Below, piece after piece: positions 25,836 to 35,600 of a DNA stretch of 64,000 nucleotides. A program made the translations under genes and the position numbers. The stretch spans positions 1-64,000 of the forward strand of contig PYJA01000113.1 of assembly GCA_003635185.1 (NCBI GenBank), given 5' to 3'. The notes beneath the pieces are model-generated. The model saw nothing but the letters and a program-made list of their open reading frames with translations. It had not been told where the DNA came from and made no database searches. Each line of letters begins with the position of its first letter. Within the stretch, counting starts at the first letter, position 1. The stretch is from Candidatus Poribacteria bacterium (GTDB taxonomy: Bacteria > Poribacteria > WGA-4E > WGA-3G).

Positions 25836-27995
25836 CTATTTCAAAATTAACATCTTGCGCGTTGCAGAGAATTTCCCCGCGGTTAACGTATAGAAATAGA
25901 CTCCACTTGCTACAGACTCACCGCTTTCATTTTTACCATCCCAATATACCGCACGGCTGCGATTTTGATAGAGTCCTGCATCCTGATTGCCTAACGCAAG
26001 TGTCCGAACCAACGTCCCATCCGTAGAATATATGGATATGGTGACCTCTGCAGGTTCCGATAACTGAAAAGGTATCCATGTTTCTGGGTTAAACGGGTTT
26101 GGATAATTGGGTAAAAGTGCTGTCTCTTTTGGCAGTGCAGTTGTCAAAAGTTGTTCAAGCATCAGAATGCCGCGTTGGAAAGTTGGATCAGTAATGTTAA
26201 TTCTCCGCGCCTCACGCAACCATTGTTGCACATTGAAGGCAGAAAGCATCTCTTGCGTATCTGCATAGACTGATGGCGCACTTGCAGTATCTCCGAATGC
26301 CCCAGCGACTAACACGAGGTCTATGATATCCACTCTCCCATCACTATTAACATCCGATGCAATACCTCCGCCCTTTCCAAAATTAGTAGCGACAAGCACT
26401 AAATCTTGGATATTGACTTCACAATCCTTATTCACGTCTTCCCTAATAATAGTTGAGCAAACGACACTTTCACCATCCTCTGTGATAATACTTTTTAATA
26501 ATTGTGCCCCTTCAATCCAGGCGTAAGATTTATTGCCCTCACTGTCAGATAGAAGGACATCTCGTAAACCTATTTTTGAAGTTCTAACTGCTTTGACTTT
26601 AAACTTAACAGTGGCAAGTGTCCCATCACCACTACTTTCAGTACCCGACAGGGAAAGGGATGCAAGTTGCACCGTGCCTGCGTGTTGATTTGCTATAGGT
26701 TGAACGGGTACGCCGCCAGATAAAAAATCTCCGTATTTTGTTTCTACATATTCAAGCACATCGGGATCAAATTCTATTGTAGCTTGATATCCAGATAGGT
26801 TTTTACCGTTTGTAATTTTAACATCAAATGCTAATTCATCTCCAATCGTTAAAGATGTGACCGAATCTGGCGAAATACTAACAATAGGATAGGATGTAAT
26901 ATCCCATAATAAAATGGTTTGATCTGCACTACCTGCGCTTGCTATCGTATTGTTATCTGGTGAAATTTTGGCAGAATGTATAAAGTTTCCCCATCCATGT
27001 CCAGGTAATGTCCATTTATATTCACCATTGTTACTATCATAAAAATGTATTCCATCAGAGGATCCCAAAAAAAATATATGACCTTCTGATAAAAATGTAA
27101 TAGAATGACTTAGCGCATGAAAACTTGCACCAGGGATTTTAGGATATCGAAGCGTAATCTTATGTTTTTTTGCTTTAATATCCCATAAACGAACATCATG
27201 ACGTGGGATACAACTTACTAAAAAATTTCCATCAGGCGAGTATGCTACAGATCGTACTGCAGAGTTATGTCCACCTTTTTCAGCATTCAGTAATGTTACT
27301 TCTTCATTTAACTCGGGATCGTATATCCAAATACCAAGATTACACGCGATAGCCAATTCTTTCCCGTCTGGAGAATAGCTTAATCCTCTAATTCCTGGAA
27401 CTGTTGTTGATGATGTGGCAAAGGGGATTGATGTAGGATTTTCCTTAGGCGTAGTTATAGTCGATGGATCTGTCGGCAGGACATTTATAGGTCTTTCACC
27501 GACAGGCAACGCATCTGTGGCTGGTTCGTCTACATTTGATTTCCAAAAACGAATTCCTTTTGGCCCTGCTCCAGCTAAGATCTTACCGTCAGGGGAAAAA
27601 AGGACATAATCTCTATATCCCTCGCTATCTAATAGTAGCAGCTTAGGTTCTCCAGTTGTTGCATCATATAACTTATCACCACATACAAGCGTTTTGCCAT
27701 CTGGGGAAAATCTAACGGATTTCCCATTCGTTTCATTGATAGTCAATTTTGCTGTCTTATTTTCAATATCCCACAGAACAACAAACTTCCGTACCCAATT
27801 GACTACACTTGCTAAAGTCTTACCATCTGGAGAAAAATCTAAATCTAAAAAAGATTGATTATCTGGCGTGCAAAATCTGGCAGTAGCATTTTCAGGCAAG
27901 CTTAATTGTGTGCAGCTTTGTGCTAAAATATCTACTGAAGACAGATGAAATCCGAGGTATATCGTTAAAAATAACAAAGAATATCGTATTTTCAT
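25836..27995 (-). CDS. secreted WD40-cohesin-dockerin protein with C-terminal sorting domain
   Basis: A 719-residue exported protein. A signal peptide covers about 1-26. Residues about 35-370 contain WD40-type units (LDFSPDGKTLASV, VRFSPDGKTLVCG, VAYSPDGNFLVSC, AKISPDNNTIASAG). Next is a cohesin-like domain (DELAFDVKITNGKNLSGYQATIEFDPDVLEYVE), then a dockerin type I pair of calcium loops (DVNKDCEVNIQDLVLV, DVNSDGRVDIIDLVLV). The last about 90 residues (LPNYPNPFNPETW to MLILK) form a FlgD-like Ig or T9SS-type sorting domain. Cohesin and dockerin together allow chains of proteins to assemble outside the cell. The combination is typical of Poribacteria as I know them. Role: surface adhesion or scaffold (inferred). 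Confidence 0.9.
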   Translation of the reverse strand: MKIRYSLLFLTIYLGFHLSSVDILAQSCTQLSLPENATARFCTPDNQSFLDLDFSPDGKTLASVVNWVRKFVVLWDIENKTAKLTINETNGKSVRFSPDGKTLVCGDKLYDATTGEPKLLLLDSEGYRDYVLFSPDGKILAGAGPKGIRFWKSNVDEPATDALPVGERPINVLPTDPSTITTPKENPTSIPFATSSTTVPGIRGLSYSPDGKELAIACNLGIWIYDPELNEEVTLLNAEKGGHNSAVRSVAYSPDGNFLVSCIPRHDVRLWDIKAKKHKITLRYPKIPGASFHALSHSITFLSEGHIFFLGSSDGIHFYDSNNGEYKWTLPGHGWGNFIHSAKISPDNNTIASAGSADQTILLWDITSYPIVSISPDSVTSLTIGDELAFDVKITNGKNLSGYQATIEFDPDVLEYVETKYGDFLSGGVPVQPIANQHAGTVQLASLSLSGTESSGDGTLATVKFKVKAVRTSKIGLRDVLLSDSEGNKSYAWIEGAQLLKSIITEDGESVVCSTIIREDVNKDCEVNIQDLVLVATNFGKGGGIASDVNSDGRVDIIDLVLVAGAFGDTASAPSVYADTQEMLSAFNVQQWLREARRINITDPTFQRGILMLEQLLTTALPKETALLPNYPNPFNPETWIPFQLSEPAEVTISIYSTDGTLVRTLALGNQDAGLYQNRSRAVYWDGKNESGESVASGVYFYTLTAGKFSATRKMLILK

Positions 27996-28024
27996 GTGAA
28001 GTTTCCCTTCCTTATTGGGTATTT

Positions 28025-28261
28025 CTATTCATTTAGCATTTGTGTGAACGCTTCAATATTTTGTACTTTCGCAGCGGCAAGATGCAACTGCTTGAGTTTT
28101 TGCAAATCGTTTACACTCCGAAGCGCGGGCGTTAAGGCATTCACTGCTTCTACCTGAAATTGATCTTCAAGCAAAGCCAAAGTGTTTTCAATGGTGGTCT
28201 CTCTGGTATATCTTTCACTTAATTTTTCACAGAGAAGTTGGTAGAATTTAGATTCTTGCAT
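28025..28261 (-). pseudogene. duplicated C-terminal fragment of the Rpn-like nuclease gene
   Basis: The 78 residues copy the C-terminus of the neighbouring 291-residue gene. The first 32 codons (from MQESKFYQLLCEK) are identical in protein and almost identical in DNA; the remainder is about two-thirds identical (both end QMLNE). Tandem offset is 307 bp. A fair ribosome site (GGAGAG) precedes its ATG, so it may be translated as a stand-alone small protein, but it lacks the nuclease domain. Confidence 0.8.
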
Positions 28262-28331
28262 GAGTCTCTCCGATAAAATACTTGCCTATAATTGACATTT
28301 GCGGAGTCTGTTCCGTTGTTACCGTGTGCTT

Positions 28332-29207
28332 TTATTCATTTAGCATTTGCGCGAATGCTTCAATGTTTTGCACTTCAGCAGCTTCAAGATGCAGCTGCTT
28401 GAGTTTTTGCGAGTCCGTAATACTTTGAAGTGCTGGGACTAAGGCTCGCACTGCATCCACAGCGAATCGCCTTTCAAGCAAAGCCAAAGTGTTTTCAATG
28501 GTGGTCTCTCTGGTATATCTTTCACTTAATTTTTCACAGAGAAGTTGGTAGAATTTAGATTCTTGCATGAGTCCCTCCGGTATGCGTTGTTCGAAAAATA
28601 GTGGGTTATGCACAATCGAGCCAAAAAGGGAGATTGCACAGAGCAAATCTGCTTGTGTCCGCTGATCTACAGGAGTGGAACGCGTTGCGTCAACGCATTG
28701 TTGCAACCAACGTTCAAGGTCCATCCCTGCGGGCGGTTTCATGAGTGGGGTGAAGGGCAGAAGTCCGGGTGCCTGCTTTTCTAAAATCGCTTGTCCTTCT
28801 ATTGCGATAAGTCGTATAACCTTATAGCGATTGACGTATTCATATCCGTTCTGCTTGTAGGCGTATCCGCCTAGGTCGTTCCTGCCGGCATTAGGATGGA
28901 AATAGATGACGTTAGAATAGACAGGCATCTGGTATTTACCGACGAGGTATCCCTGATATTGTGCGTTTCTTGCCCACATCGGTTTGTCTGTACTTTCGCG
29001 GAGTTGCAATTCGACATGTAAAATTGCTTCTTGATTGTTGATTCGGATGCGTTTTGTGATGTCGGTGCGCTTCGCGATGATAGTCTGTTGTTCGGTATCA
29101 AGATGCTCAAGTACTTCAACATCGTCAACATCAAGTACGAATTTTGAGAGGTCTTCGGCATGATCTGTCCATAAATTTTTCCCCATATTATCGTAATCTT
29201 GTGCCAT
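28332..29207 (-). CDS. Rpn/PD-(D/E)XK nuclease-like protein
   Basis: A 291-residue protein resembling the transposase-derived PD-(D/E)XK (RpnA-like) family found in Bacteria: DVEVLEHLDTEQQTI, then ILHVELQLRESTDKPMWARNAQYQGYLVGKYQMPVYSNVIYF, with E in HVELQ as the likely nuclease core. The start ATG 29207 coincides with the expected transcription start of a strong promoter, so the mRNA may be leaderless; a further upstream start would overlap the promoter. In known members the activity promotes recombination; here the role is inferred. The C-terminal third is duplicated downstream. Confidence 0.75.
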   Translation of the reverse strand: MAQDYDNMGKNLWTDHAEDLSKFVLDVDDVEVLEHLDTEQQTIIAKRTDITKRIRINNQEAILHVELQLRESTDKPMWARNAQYQGYLVGKYQMPVYSNVIYFHPNAGRNDLGGYAYKQNGYEYVNRYKVIRLIAIEGQAILEKQAPGLLPFTPLMKPPAGMDLERWLQQCVDATRSTPVDQRTQADLLCAISLFGSIVHNPLFFEQRIPEGLMQESKFYQLLCEKLSERYTRETTIENTLALLERRFAVDAVRALVPALQSITDSQKLKQLHLEAAEVQNIEAFAQMLNE

Positions 29208-29213
29208 AGAAGT

Positions 29214-29243
29214 ATTATATACCGATAGGTAGAGAAATGTCAA
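29214..29243 (-). promoter_or_regulatory. strong promoter of the Rpn-like gene
   Basis: On the minus strand TTGACA (29243-29238) and TATAAT (29219-29214) are 18 bases apart. Both hexamers are perfect. The -10 box ends six bases before the ATG. Confidence 0.8.
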
Positions 29244-29262
29244 TGTGAAAAGTATGTGGAGG

Positions 29263-29389
29263 CAGAGGCATTCAATTGTCGATTTTCACTATTGTTGGAG
29301 GGGTTTGTAACCCCGATTTCAGATGGACAGCCTGAAAATCGGGGTTACAAACCCCTCCAAAGATGTTTTGTGACAATTGAATGCCTCTG
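29263..29389. repeat. 127-bp nested inverted repeat (MITE-like hairpin)
   Basis: An 18-bp perfect outer inverted repeat (CAGAGGCATTCAATTGTC at 29263, inverse at 29372) encloses an inner one of 28 bp (29295-29322 against 29332-29360, one extra base). The DNA can fold as one long hairpin. No open frame and no clear target duplication. It separates two divergent promoters. Confidence 0.85.
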
Positions 29390-29408
29390 GTGCTGTTATA
29401 GAAATTGG

Positions 29409-29438
29409 TTGACACCTTATTCCTGAAGATGTTATAAT
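29409..29438 (+). promoter_or_regulatory. promoter of the TonB-dependent receptor gene
   Basis: TTGACA (29409-29414) and TATAAT (29433-29438), spacing 18, both perfect, 38 bases before the ATG. Confidence 0.8.
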
Positions 29439-29476
29439 TCACATAACTTTACAAATCAGAATAGTGAGGCTGCATA

Positions 29477-31531
29477 ATGTCCAACACCAAACTGTACGCC
29501 ATTAGGTTTCTCCTTTTCCACATTCTTTTTTTGTCTTTCGCTCATTTTCTTACGGTTCAAGCCCAAGAAAACCAAAAACCGATAGAACTTGAGAAAATTG
29601 TTGTAACGCCTGGGCGATTTATGATTTATGATGGCGCGACCCCGCAGCTTTCACTTTCCAAAAAAGAGATAGAAAGGTTTCCATTAGTTGACAATGATAT
29701 AATGCGTTCTGGGCATATTTTACCGGGCGTTACTGCAAATGATTATAGCGCACGTTTCAGCGTTAGAGGTGGCGAAAAGGATGGTGTCTCAGTGAGATTG
29801 GACGGAATGGAACTCTACAATCCGTATCATCTGCAGGATTTTGGTGGGGCTGTTTCGTTGGTCGGGCTCGGTTTAATCCAACGGGCTGATCTGCTGATGG
29901 GGGGATTTCCCGCAGAATATGGACAAAAAATGTCGGGTGTGTTTGATATTACAACCAAGCCTCCGAATACAGAAAAGGTCTCAGCAAATTTCGGGATAGA
30001 CCTTATCAACGCAACCACTATGGTGGAGGGACCTCTAACTGAAAAAGGCGGGTGGATGCTGTCAGCACGCCGCGGTTACGTTGACTTAATCCTTGCACTC
30101 ATAGATCTTGACGAGGAATATAAACCACAATATGCCGATGTCTATGGAAAACTGATGTATAAGGTAACGGAAGCAGATACACTCACGCTTAACGGGTTGT
30201 ACGGTTGGGATAAAAATCTGATACGTGTAGACGATATAGATAACAACTTGGATTCCCTATACGACAATTCAACCGTTTGGTTAAAATGGCGACATACGTT
30301 TGGCACTTCGTATTGGACAGATGTTTTTGTTTTTGGTGGCACATCAAGTCAAGAAAGAACAACTGGAAAAAGCCAAAAGAGAACAACTGGAAAATCGAAT
30401 TTTGACAATCGCGATTTTCGATTTTTAGGCACAAAAGCAGAACTCACAGTAAACGCATTTGAAAAACATACGTTTCGTACGGGGGTTGAGTGGCGTTGGT
30501 CTGCTGCCCAATACGATTACGACGTTCAAGAACGACAAGCAGGCATAAACAGATATAAGCTGATTCGTGCAAATATTGACGACAGCGGGAGTGACATCAA
30601 ATTATTCCTGCAAGATGAGTGGCAAATTCATCCGAAACTTGCACTGAACGTAGGTGGGCGCTATGTCGTTCAGAACTATCGGAATTCAGATGTTCAAAAC
30701 TATGAAATTGGGCCTCGTGTGGCGTTCGCGGTAAGTCCCAAGAAAAATTTAGTATTCCGAGGCGCATGGGGTGTCTATCATCAACCTGTCGATTTGATGT
30801 CAGTGCCTATTGAAGATAATATAAAGACCGTCGGACGCGCCGAACAGGCAATGCATTATATCCTCGGCTGTGAATATACCCGTGGCAACAATTTTTTGAT
30901 TCGCCTTGAAGGATACTACAAAAAATTTGATAATTTGGTAGGGAGACTGAGAGAATTTGGACGGCAAATGCAGATTTTTACACCCGCAGAATCCGCTGAT
31001 GCAAAGGGATTTGATCTCTTCGCGACACAGGCTGTTTCATCACGTTTGACCTGGGGACTCGGTTACGCTTACGGCATCGCAAAAGAAACATCGGATAATA
31101 GGACAATCTTTCGGCAATATGACAGACGGCATTCCATTTTTCTAAGCAGTAGTCATCAAATTTCGTCAACATGGCACCTCTATCTCAGCTGGCGTTTTCA
31201 TACGGGCGATCCGAGAACACCTTTGACTCATGAAAAGGTTCCCTTACCAGAGGGCAGTATTGCTTGTAATCGGCAGTTTGGCGAAACACATTCGGAGCGA
31301 TTGCCAGCTTACCATAGTCTCGATTTTCGGATTACAAAGCGGAGCCCGTATAAACGCTGGGCACTTACATGGTATTTCCAAATCTTAAACCTGTATAATC
31401 ATACCAATGTTGACCAATATGCGTTCAGTGAAGTGCGTGATGAAGTAACAGGTGCTATTACCGACTGCGTAATTGCGGAAGAACCGCAGTTACCTATTAT
31501 TCCTACGTTAGGCATGACGATTACATTTTAA
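29477..31531 (+). CDS. TonB-dependent outer-membrane receptor
   Basis: A 684-residue outer-membrane transporter that takes up large or scarce substrates using TonB energy. A signal peptide covers about 1-29. The plug domain follows (IELEKIVVTPGRF TonB box-like region, then MRSGHILPGVTANDYSARFSVRGGEKDGVSVRLDGMELYNPYH), then a beta-barrel ending in the terminal phenylalanine expected of outer-membrane barrels (GMTITF). Substrate cannot be named; the setting with secreted carbohydrate-active genes suggests oligosaccharides, as a guess. It has its own promoter. Confidence 0.9.
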   Translation: MSNTKLYAIRFLLFHILFLSFAHFLTVQAQENQKPIELEKIVVTPGRFMIYDGATPQLSLSKKEIERFPLVDNDIMRSGHILPGVTANDYSARFSVRGGEKDGVSVRLDGMELYNPYHLQDFGGAVSLVGLGLIQRADLLMGGFPAEYGQKMSGVFDITTKPPNTEKVSANFGIDLINATTMVEGPLTEKGGWMLSARRGYVDLILALIDLDEEYKPQYADVYGKLMYKVTEADTLTLNGLYGWDKNLIRVDDIDNNLDSLYDNSTVWLKWRHTFGTSYWTDVFVFGGTSSQERTTGKSQKRTTGKSNFDNRDFRFLGTKAELTVNAFEKHTFRTGVEWRWSAAQYDYDVQERQAGINRYKLIRANIDDSGSDIKLFLQDEWQIHPKLALNVGGRYVVQNYRNSDVQNYEIGPRVAFAVSPKKNLVFRGAWGVYHQPVDLMSVPIEDNIKTVGRAEQAMHYILGCEYTRGNNFLIRLEGYYKKFDNLVGRLREFGRQMQIFTPAESADAKGFDLFATQAVSSRLTWGLGYAYGIAKETSDNRTIFRQYDRRHSIFLSSSHQISSTWHLYLSWRFHTGDPRTPLTHEKVPLPEGSIACNRQFGETHSERLPAYHSLDFRITKRSPYKRWALTWYFQILNLYNHTNVDQYAFSEVRDEVTGAITDCVIAEEPQLPIIPTLGMTITF

Positions 31532-31661
31532 TCGCGTGTTTTACTTTACTAAAGTTTGGACATTATTGTTATATAGTAGATTTTAGAATTATGGCAGATT
31601 TTAGAATTACTTTGACACTCAGCACCAGCGAGATTAGGAACCCTCCACCTACCGCTTGTGT

Positions 31662-31690
31662 TGTAGCACAACCTGTTAGGTTATGCTACA
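31662..31690. repeat. TGTAGCA-type palindromic repeat end
   Basis: TGTAGCACAACCT and AGGTTATGCTACA form a near-perfect 13-bp inverted repeat. The same words recur at about 38721-38735 and in altered form at 54272 and 57566. This repeat cuts off the IS1-like transposase. Confidence 0.65.
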
Positions 31691-32195
31691 GAAATGTCCA
31701 AGTAATTATATGCTTTACTATAGTTGTCCATCCAATAGACCTTCACATCCCACTTTCCCAAACGTTTCATAAGTTTCTTCAATGTCGCTTTATCCCGATC
31801 ATCACACTCCCATGCAATGAGTTCTCCAGTATCACGACACAAAGCTTTCCATATCCAGAGTTGCTGCTTTTTTTCAGATAGTGCCACATCTCATCAAGTT
31901 CAAGCACGACGGTATCGGTTTCCTGGGGTTCAGGGGGTTTTGCATGTTCAGTGCCGAAGCGACGTATCCACTCGAGGATAGTGGAAGGGGATGCTTGCAG
32001 CATTTTCGCGATGGCGTTCATGGAAAGTCCATGGCAATAGAGAAAAACTGCGAGTGCTTTCTCTGCAAGGGGGCTGCCTCTATATGTCCGGTTTTCTGTC
32101 CATTGATAGGCACAGTCTTTATACTTGTAACGCTGTTTTTTGTTGATGAACCCGTTTTTGACGAAGTGCAAGTGTTGACATCTTGGACAACTCAT
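31681..32195 (-). pseudogene. IS1-family transposase, two frames and truncated
   Basis: The first frame (32195 to about 31880) gives a zinc-ribbon plus helix-turn-helix protein (MSCPRCQHLHFVKNG, ASPSTILEWIRRFG) like IS1 InsA, ending in LDEMWHYLKK. At a run of seven A (about 31880) a -1 step joins it to the second frame (KKQQLWIWKALCRDTGELIAWECDDRDKATLKKL), like InsB. IS1 elements use such -1 frameshifting at A-rich sites, so this may be natural. However the second frame stops after about 60 residues in foreign repeat sequence (NYLDISVA), losing the catalytic glutamate region. The copy is therefore dead. Confidence 0.85.
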
Positions 32196-32290
32196 GTTAG
32201 AGTCTTCTGGTGTGTGTATATATTTATCTTTAGCATACTCTGTCTGGTGTTATACGTCAAAAAAACATTGAAAAAAACATTGTAATTTTC

Positions 32291-32320
32291 TTGACACTTT
32301 TTCAAATTAGTTGTTATACT
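32291..32320 (+). promoter_or_regulatory. promoter upstream of HigA remnant and secreted-protein gene
   Basis: TTGACA (32291-32296) and TATACT (32315-32320), spacing 18. It is 310 bases before the secreted-protein gene and may originally have served a toxin-antitoxin operon. Confidence 0.65.
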
Positions 32321-32383
32321 TTCAGTTATTGAACAGAAATGAGGCAAGAGCGATATGAGGGACCTCTATCTCATTATTACTGA

Positions 32384-32566
32384 AAACCCTCTCAAGGACT
32401 CACCGAACATGATCTTGAACCCTATATCGGTTCACGTTCCTGCGTATCAGAAATCTTGAGTCGACAACGTACTTTGTCTTTGGACATGATTCGAAGATTA
32501 CACAAAGGTCTTGGAATTTCGGCAGATATTTTGATTCAACCTTATCCATTGCAAGCTGTGTCCTGA
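32384..32566 (+). pseudogene. HigA-type antitoxin remnant
   Basis: This 60-codon open stretch has no start codon of its own and an in-frame stop just before it. It reads GLTEHDLEPYIGSRSCVSEILS, then LSLDMIRRLHKGLGISADILI, which is the helix-turn-helix end of HigA-type antitoxins. No HigB toxin is visible nearby. The N-terminal half has decayed. The rest of the 32196-32629 gap shows only promoters and AT-rich sequence. Confidence 0.7.
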
Positions 32567-32629
32567 ATTCCAAGCTACATTTTCAATTATAATGATTTGT
32601 CATCACACCCCACAATATGGAGGTAAAAT

Positions 32630-35600
32630 ATGAAATTAGTAAGATTTAGTCTTTTATGGACGGTCTTAGCATTTACTGCCCTATCAGTAAATGCAGGAGA
32701 AGGTTGGAAAGCACTTGATGTCGGCAATCTGTCGTCTGCTATTTTTAACACTGCAGTTGTCGGTTATCCCGAAAACCCCACCCAATATCCCTCGGGATGG
32801 TGGCCCGCAGGAACAAACGATTCCTACATATATGAAGGAGACATCTGGATCGGTGCAAAAAAGAATGGGGAGGTTGGTGTCGCTGAAGCAGATGGCAGAC
32901 AAAGCGAGATTTGGCCTATTGATTATTTAGATCCTGCTCTATATCCTGAAGGTAAACGAGATCAGGTTACTTCAAATAAGCCCGGTGTAACGACAAAGGG
33001 AACGCCAACCGGTCAATCTATTCGGTTCAAATGTGCTGACACTAATCTTAACGCAAATAAAGGGTTGGTTCTCGGTTTAGAAATTGAAGTCAACGGATTC
33101 CAATGGAGTTACGCACCGCTTTACGACTTCTTTATCCTTGAGTATAACGTCAAAAACGTTGGAGAAGACATACTTGAAGACGTGTTTATGGCATTTCGGT
33201 ACGACGTGGATGTTTCCAGTAACGAAACAGGGACAGCAAGTTACTCTGCGGATGACTTTGTTGCACTGGATCAGACACCGGACGGTCTTAATCCCGACGG
33301 GCACCCGAACCGGTACCTCTCTTATGGGTACTCTAATGCGTCTGCGCCAGGGTACATCGGTTTACGCGTATTGGATGCATACATCGGTGATGATTCGAAG
33401 GATACTGCAGCCAAAATTCCTTTTACGGCGCACAAACGGATTACCATAGACACGGATCCAACGACTGATGCGGAGATGTACGCGCTCATCAGCACCCCCG
33501 GTGTTGAACCACTTCCTGCAAACTACGACGATCAACGTTTTATTCAGTCCTACGGTCCGGTTGAAACGCTTGCTCCCGGAGAAACATTCAACGTCATTAT
33601 TGCAGTGGCTATCGGTGAAGGGCTTGCAGGTTTGCAAGTGTCTTCGGATTGGGCACAAAAGTTATATGATGACGAATATGTCGCGCCAGCACCACCACCT
33701 TCACCCATGGTAACGGCTTATCCCGGTGACGGACAAGTCTCGTTAATCTGGGAAAGTGCTGGGAGATGGGTTGATAACGGAGTCAACAAAAGTATTGAAG
33801 AATATGTTGATGTAACCGACCCAGAGAAAATCTTTGAAGGCTACAGAGTTTATAGACGGGATACTGCTTACGATGAAAACACCGGTGATCCTGTCCAAGA
33901 CTGGGAATTATTGATGGAATTCGACAAACCGAGTGCCACCGGTAATTTTTTCACGGTCTCACATGTTGGCAAGCAGTCAGACGCTATAATTGAAAGCATG
34001 GGTGATGAACCCTTCTTCGCTGCCTTCTTCAAAAGTGCGACCTACGCTATCAAATTCAATTCCAGCACAAGTTTTGAGGTGATAAATACAACGTTGTGGG
34101 AAGTTATGGAATATAATGCCGAATTTCCAGCGAACGGTGGTGGGTATGTTGTCGTGAAGGATCCTGCTACAGGAGAACCGTATCCGGATGGAACGTACCG
34201 TTCTGGTGAACAGATATACTTCGGTGGACTCTACGTGAAAATAACCGATGGTCCCTCAGGCCCGCCGGTAGCCGGTGATATTTTCCGTGTTGTTTCCACA
34301 CCATCACAGGCACTCGGTGAAGACGTAGGTATTAAAAATTTCTTTTCTGACACAGGATTAACAAACGGCATTCAGTATACTTATGCGGTTACCTCTTACG
34401 ACACAGGTAATCCCAAAAAAGGATTGCCTGCAATGGAAAGCAGTCAGATTGAGACAATGGTTCATGTTGTTCCACGTGCACATCCCGCCGGATATAAAGA
34501 ACCTTCTGCAGAGGTAGACCCAGCCGGAAAAGTAGCCGTTACGGTTGAGCCAATGGTGTTAGCACCGGACAAAGTTACAGGGCATCAATATAAGATTGTT
34601 TGGTACGGTGCGAAACAGATAGGTAACGCGGCATATATTACTGGTCCCGGACATCAACCTCCGGCTTATGAAATCGTTGATACCACAACCAATCAAACAG
34701 TCGTTGAAAAGCAGACGTTTGACTGGTACGATGCCGGTCATTTTGAAGCGTTTGAGGCACTTTCTCCGATGTTTGATGGTATTATCTTGAAACTAACAGG
34801 GGTTAATGTTACTTACGGAAGCCCAGACGAAAACCCAATTGAGGACGTTAAACTGACAGCGGGGACAGTCACAGACTGGTCGGTGAACATTGAATCTCCA
34901 GGGGCTGGCGAAAATACATGGCCAAACATTTATTGGTCTACCTATTACCGTCCACATACCTACTCTATCACGTTTACTGACGATACACACGTTAAAGTTG
35001 TAGACGAAGATACGGGTGAAGAAATAAAATTCAACGACCAACGTGCTGATGGATATGCAATTTGGAGCGGCGCGGCTTGGGTTGATGAATATAACCCCGA
35101 AGGGACACCAGGTTTTTTCCGAATATTTATCCGCGGTGCTTACGTCTACATCAAAGACCCTAACGGCGAAATATCCGCGGGCGATGTATTCACCGTCGAA
35201 ATGGGGGGCGTTGCTGCGCCACAGGATGGAGACGAGCTGCTGCTAACAACACAAGGTGAGTCGCTTGCTGCTGAAGACATCAAAGCTGATCTTGGAAAAA
35301 TCCGTGTCGTGCCAAACCCATACTTTGTCACAAATAGAGCGGTAACTTCTGAGGGAACGGATAAGGTCTTTTTCACACATCTGCCACCGCGATGCACAAT
35401 ACGTATCTATACATTAGTGGGTGAATTGGTGCGTGAAATTAAACACGAAGGTAACACTCCCTTCAACCCAGATGAACGGTTAGCACAAGGCGACAAAGGC
35501 GGCACAGCGGAGTTTGATCTGCTCAACCGCTACAATCAGGCACTGGCAAGTGGCGTTTATATCTTTCATGTTGAAGCACAAGATGAAAATAATGAAGTCA

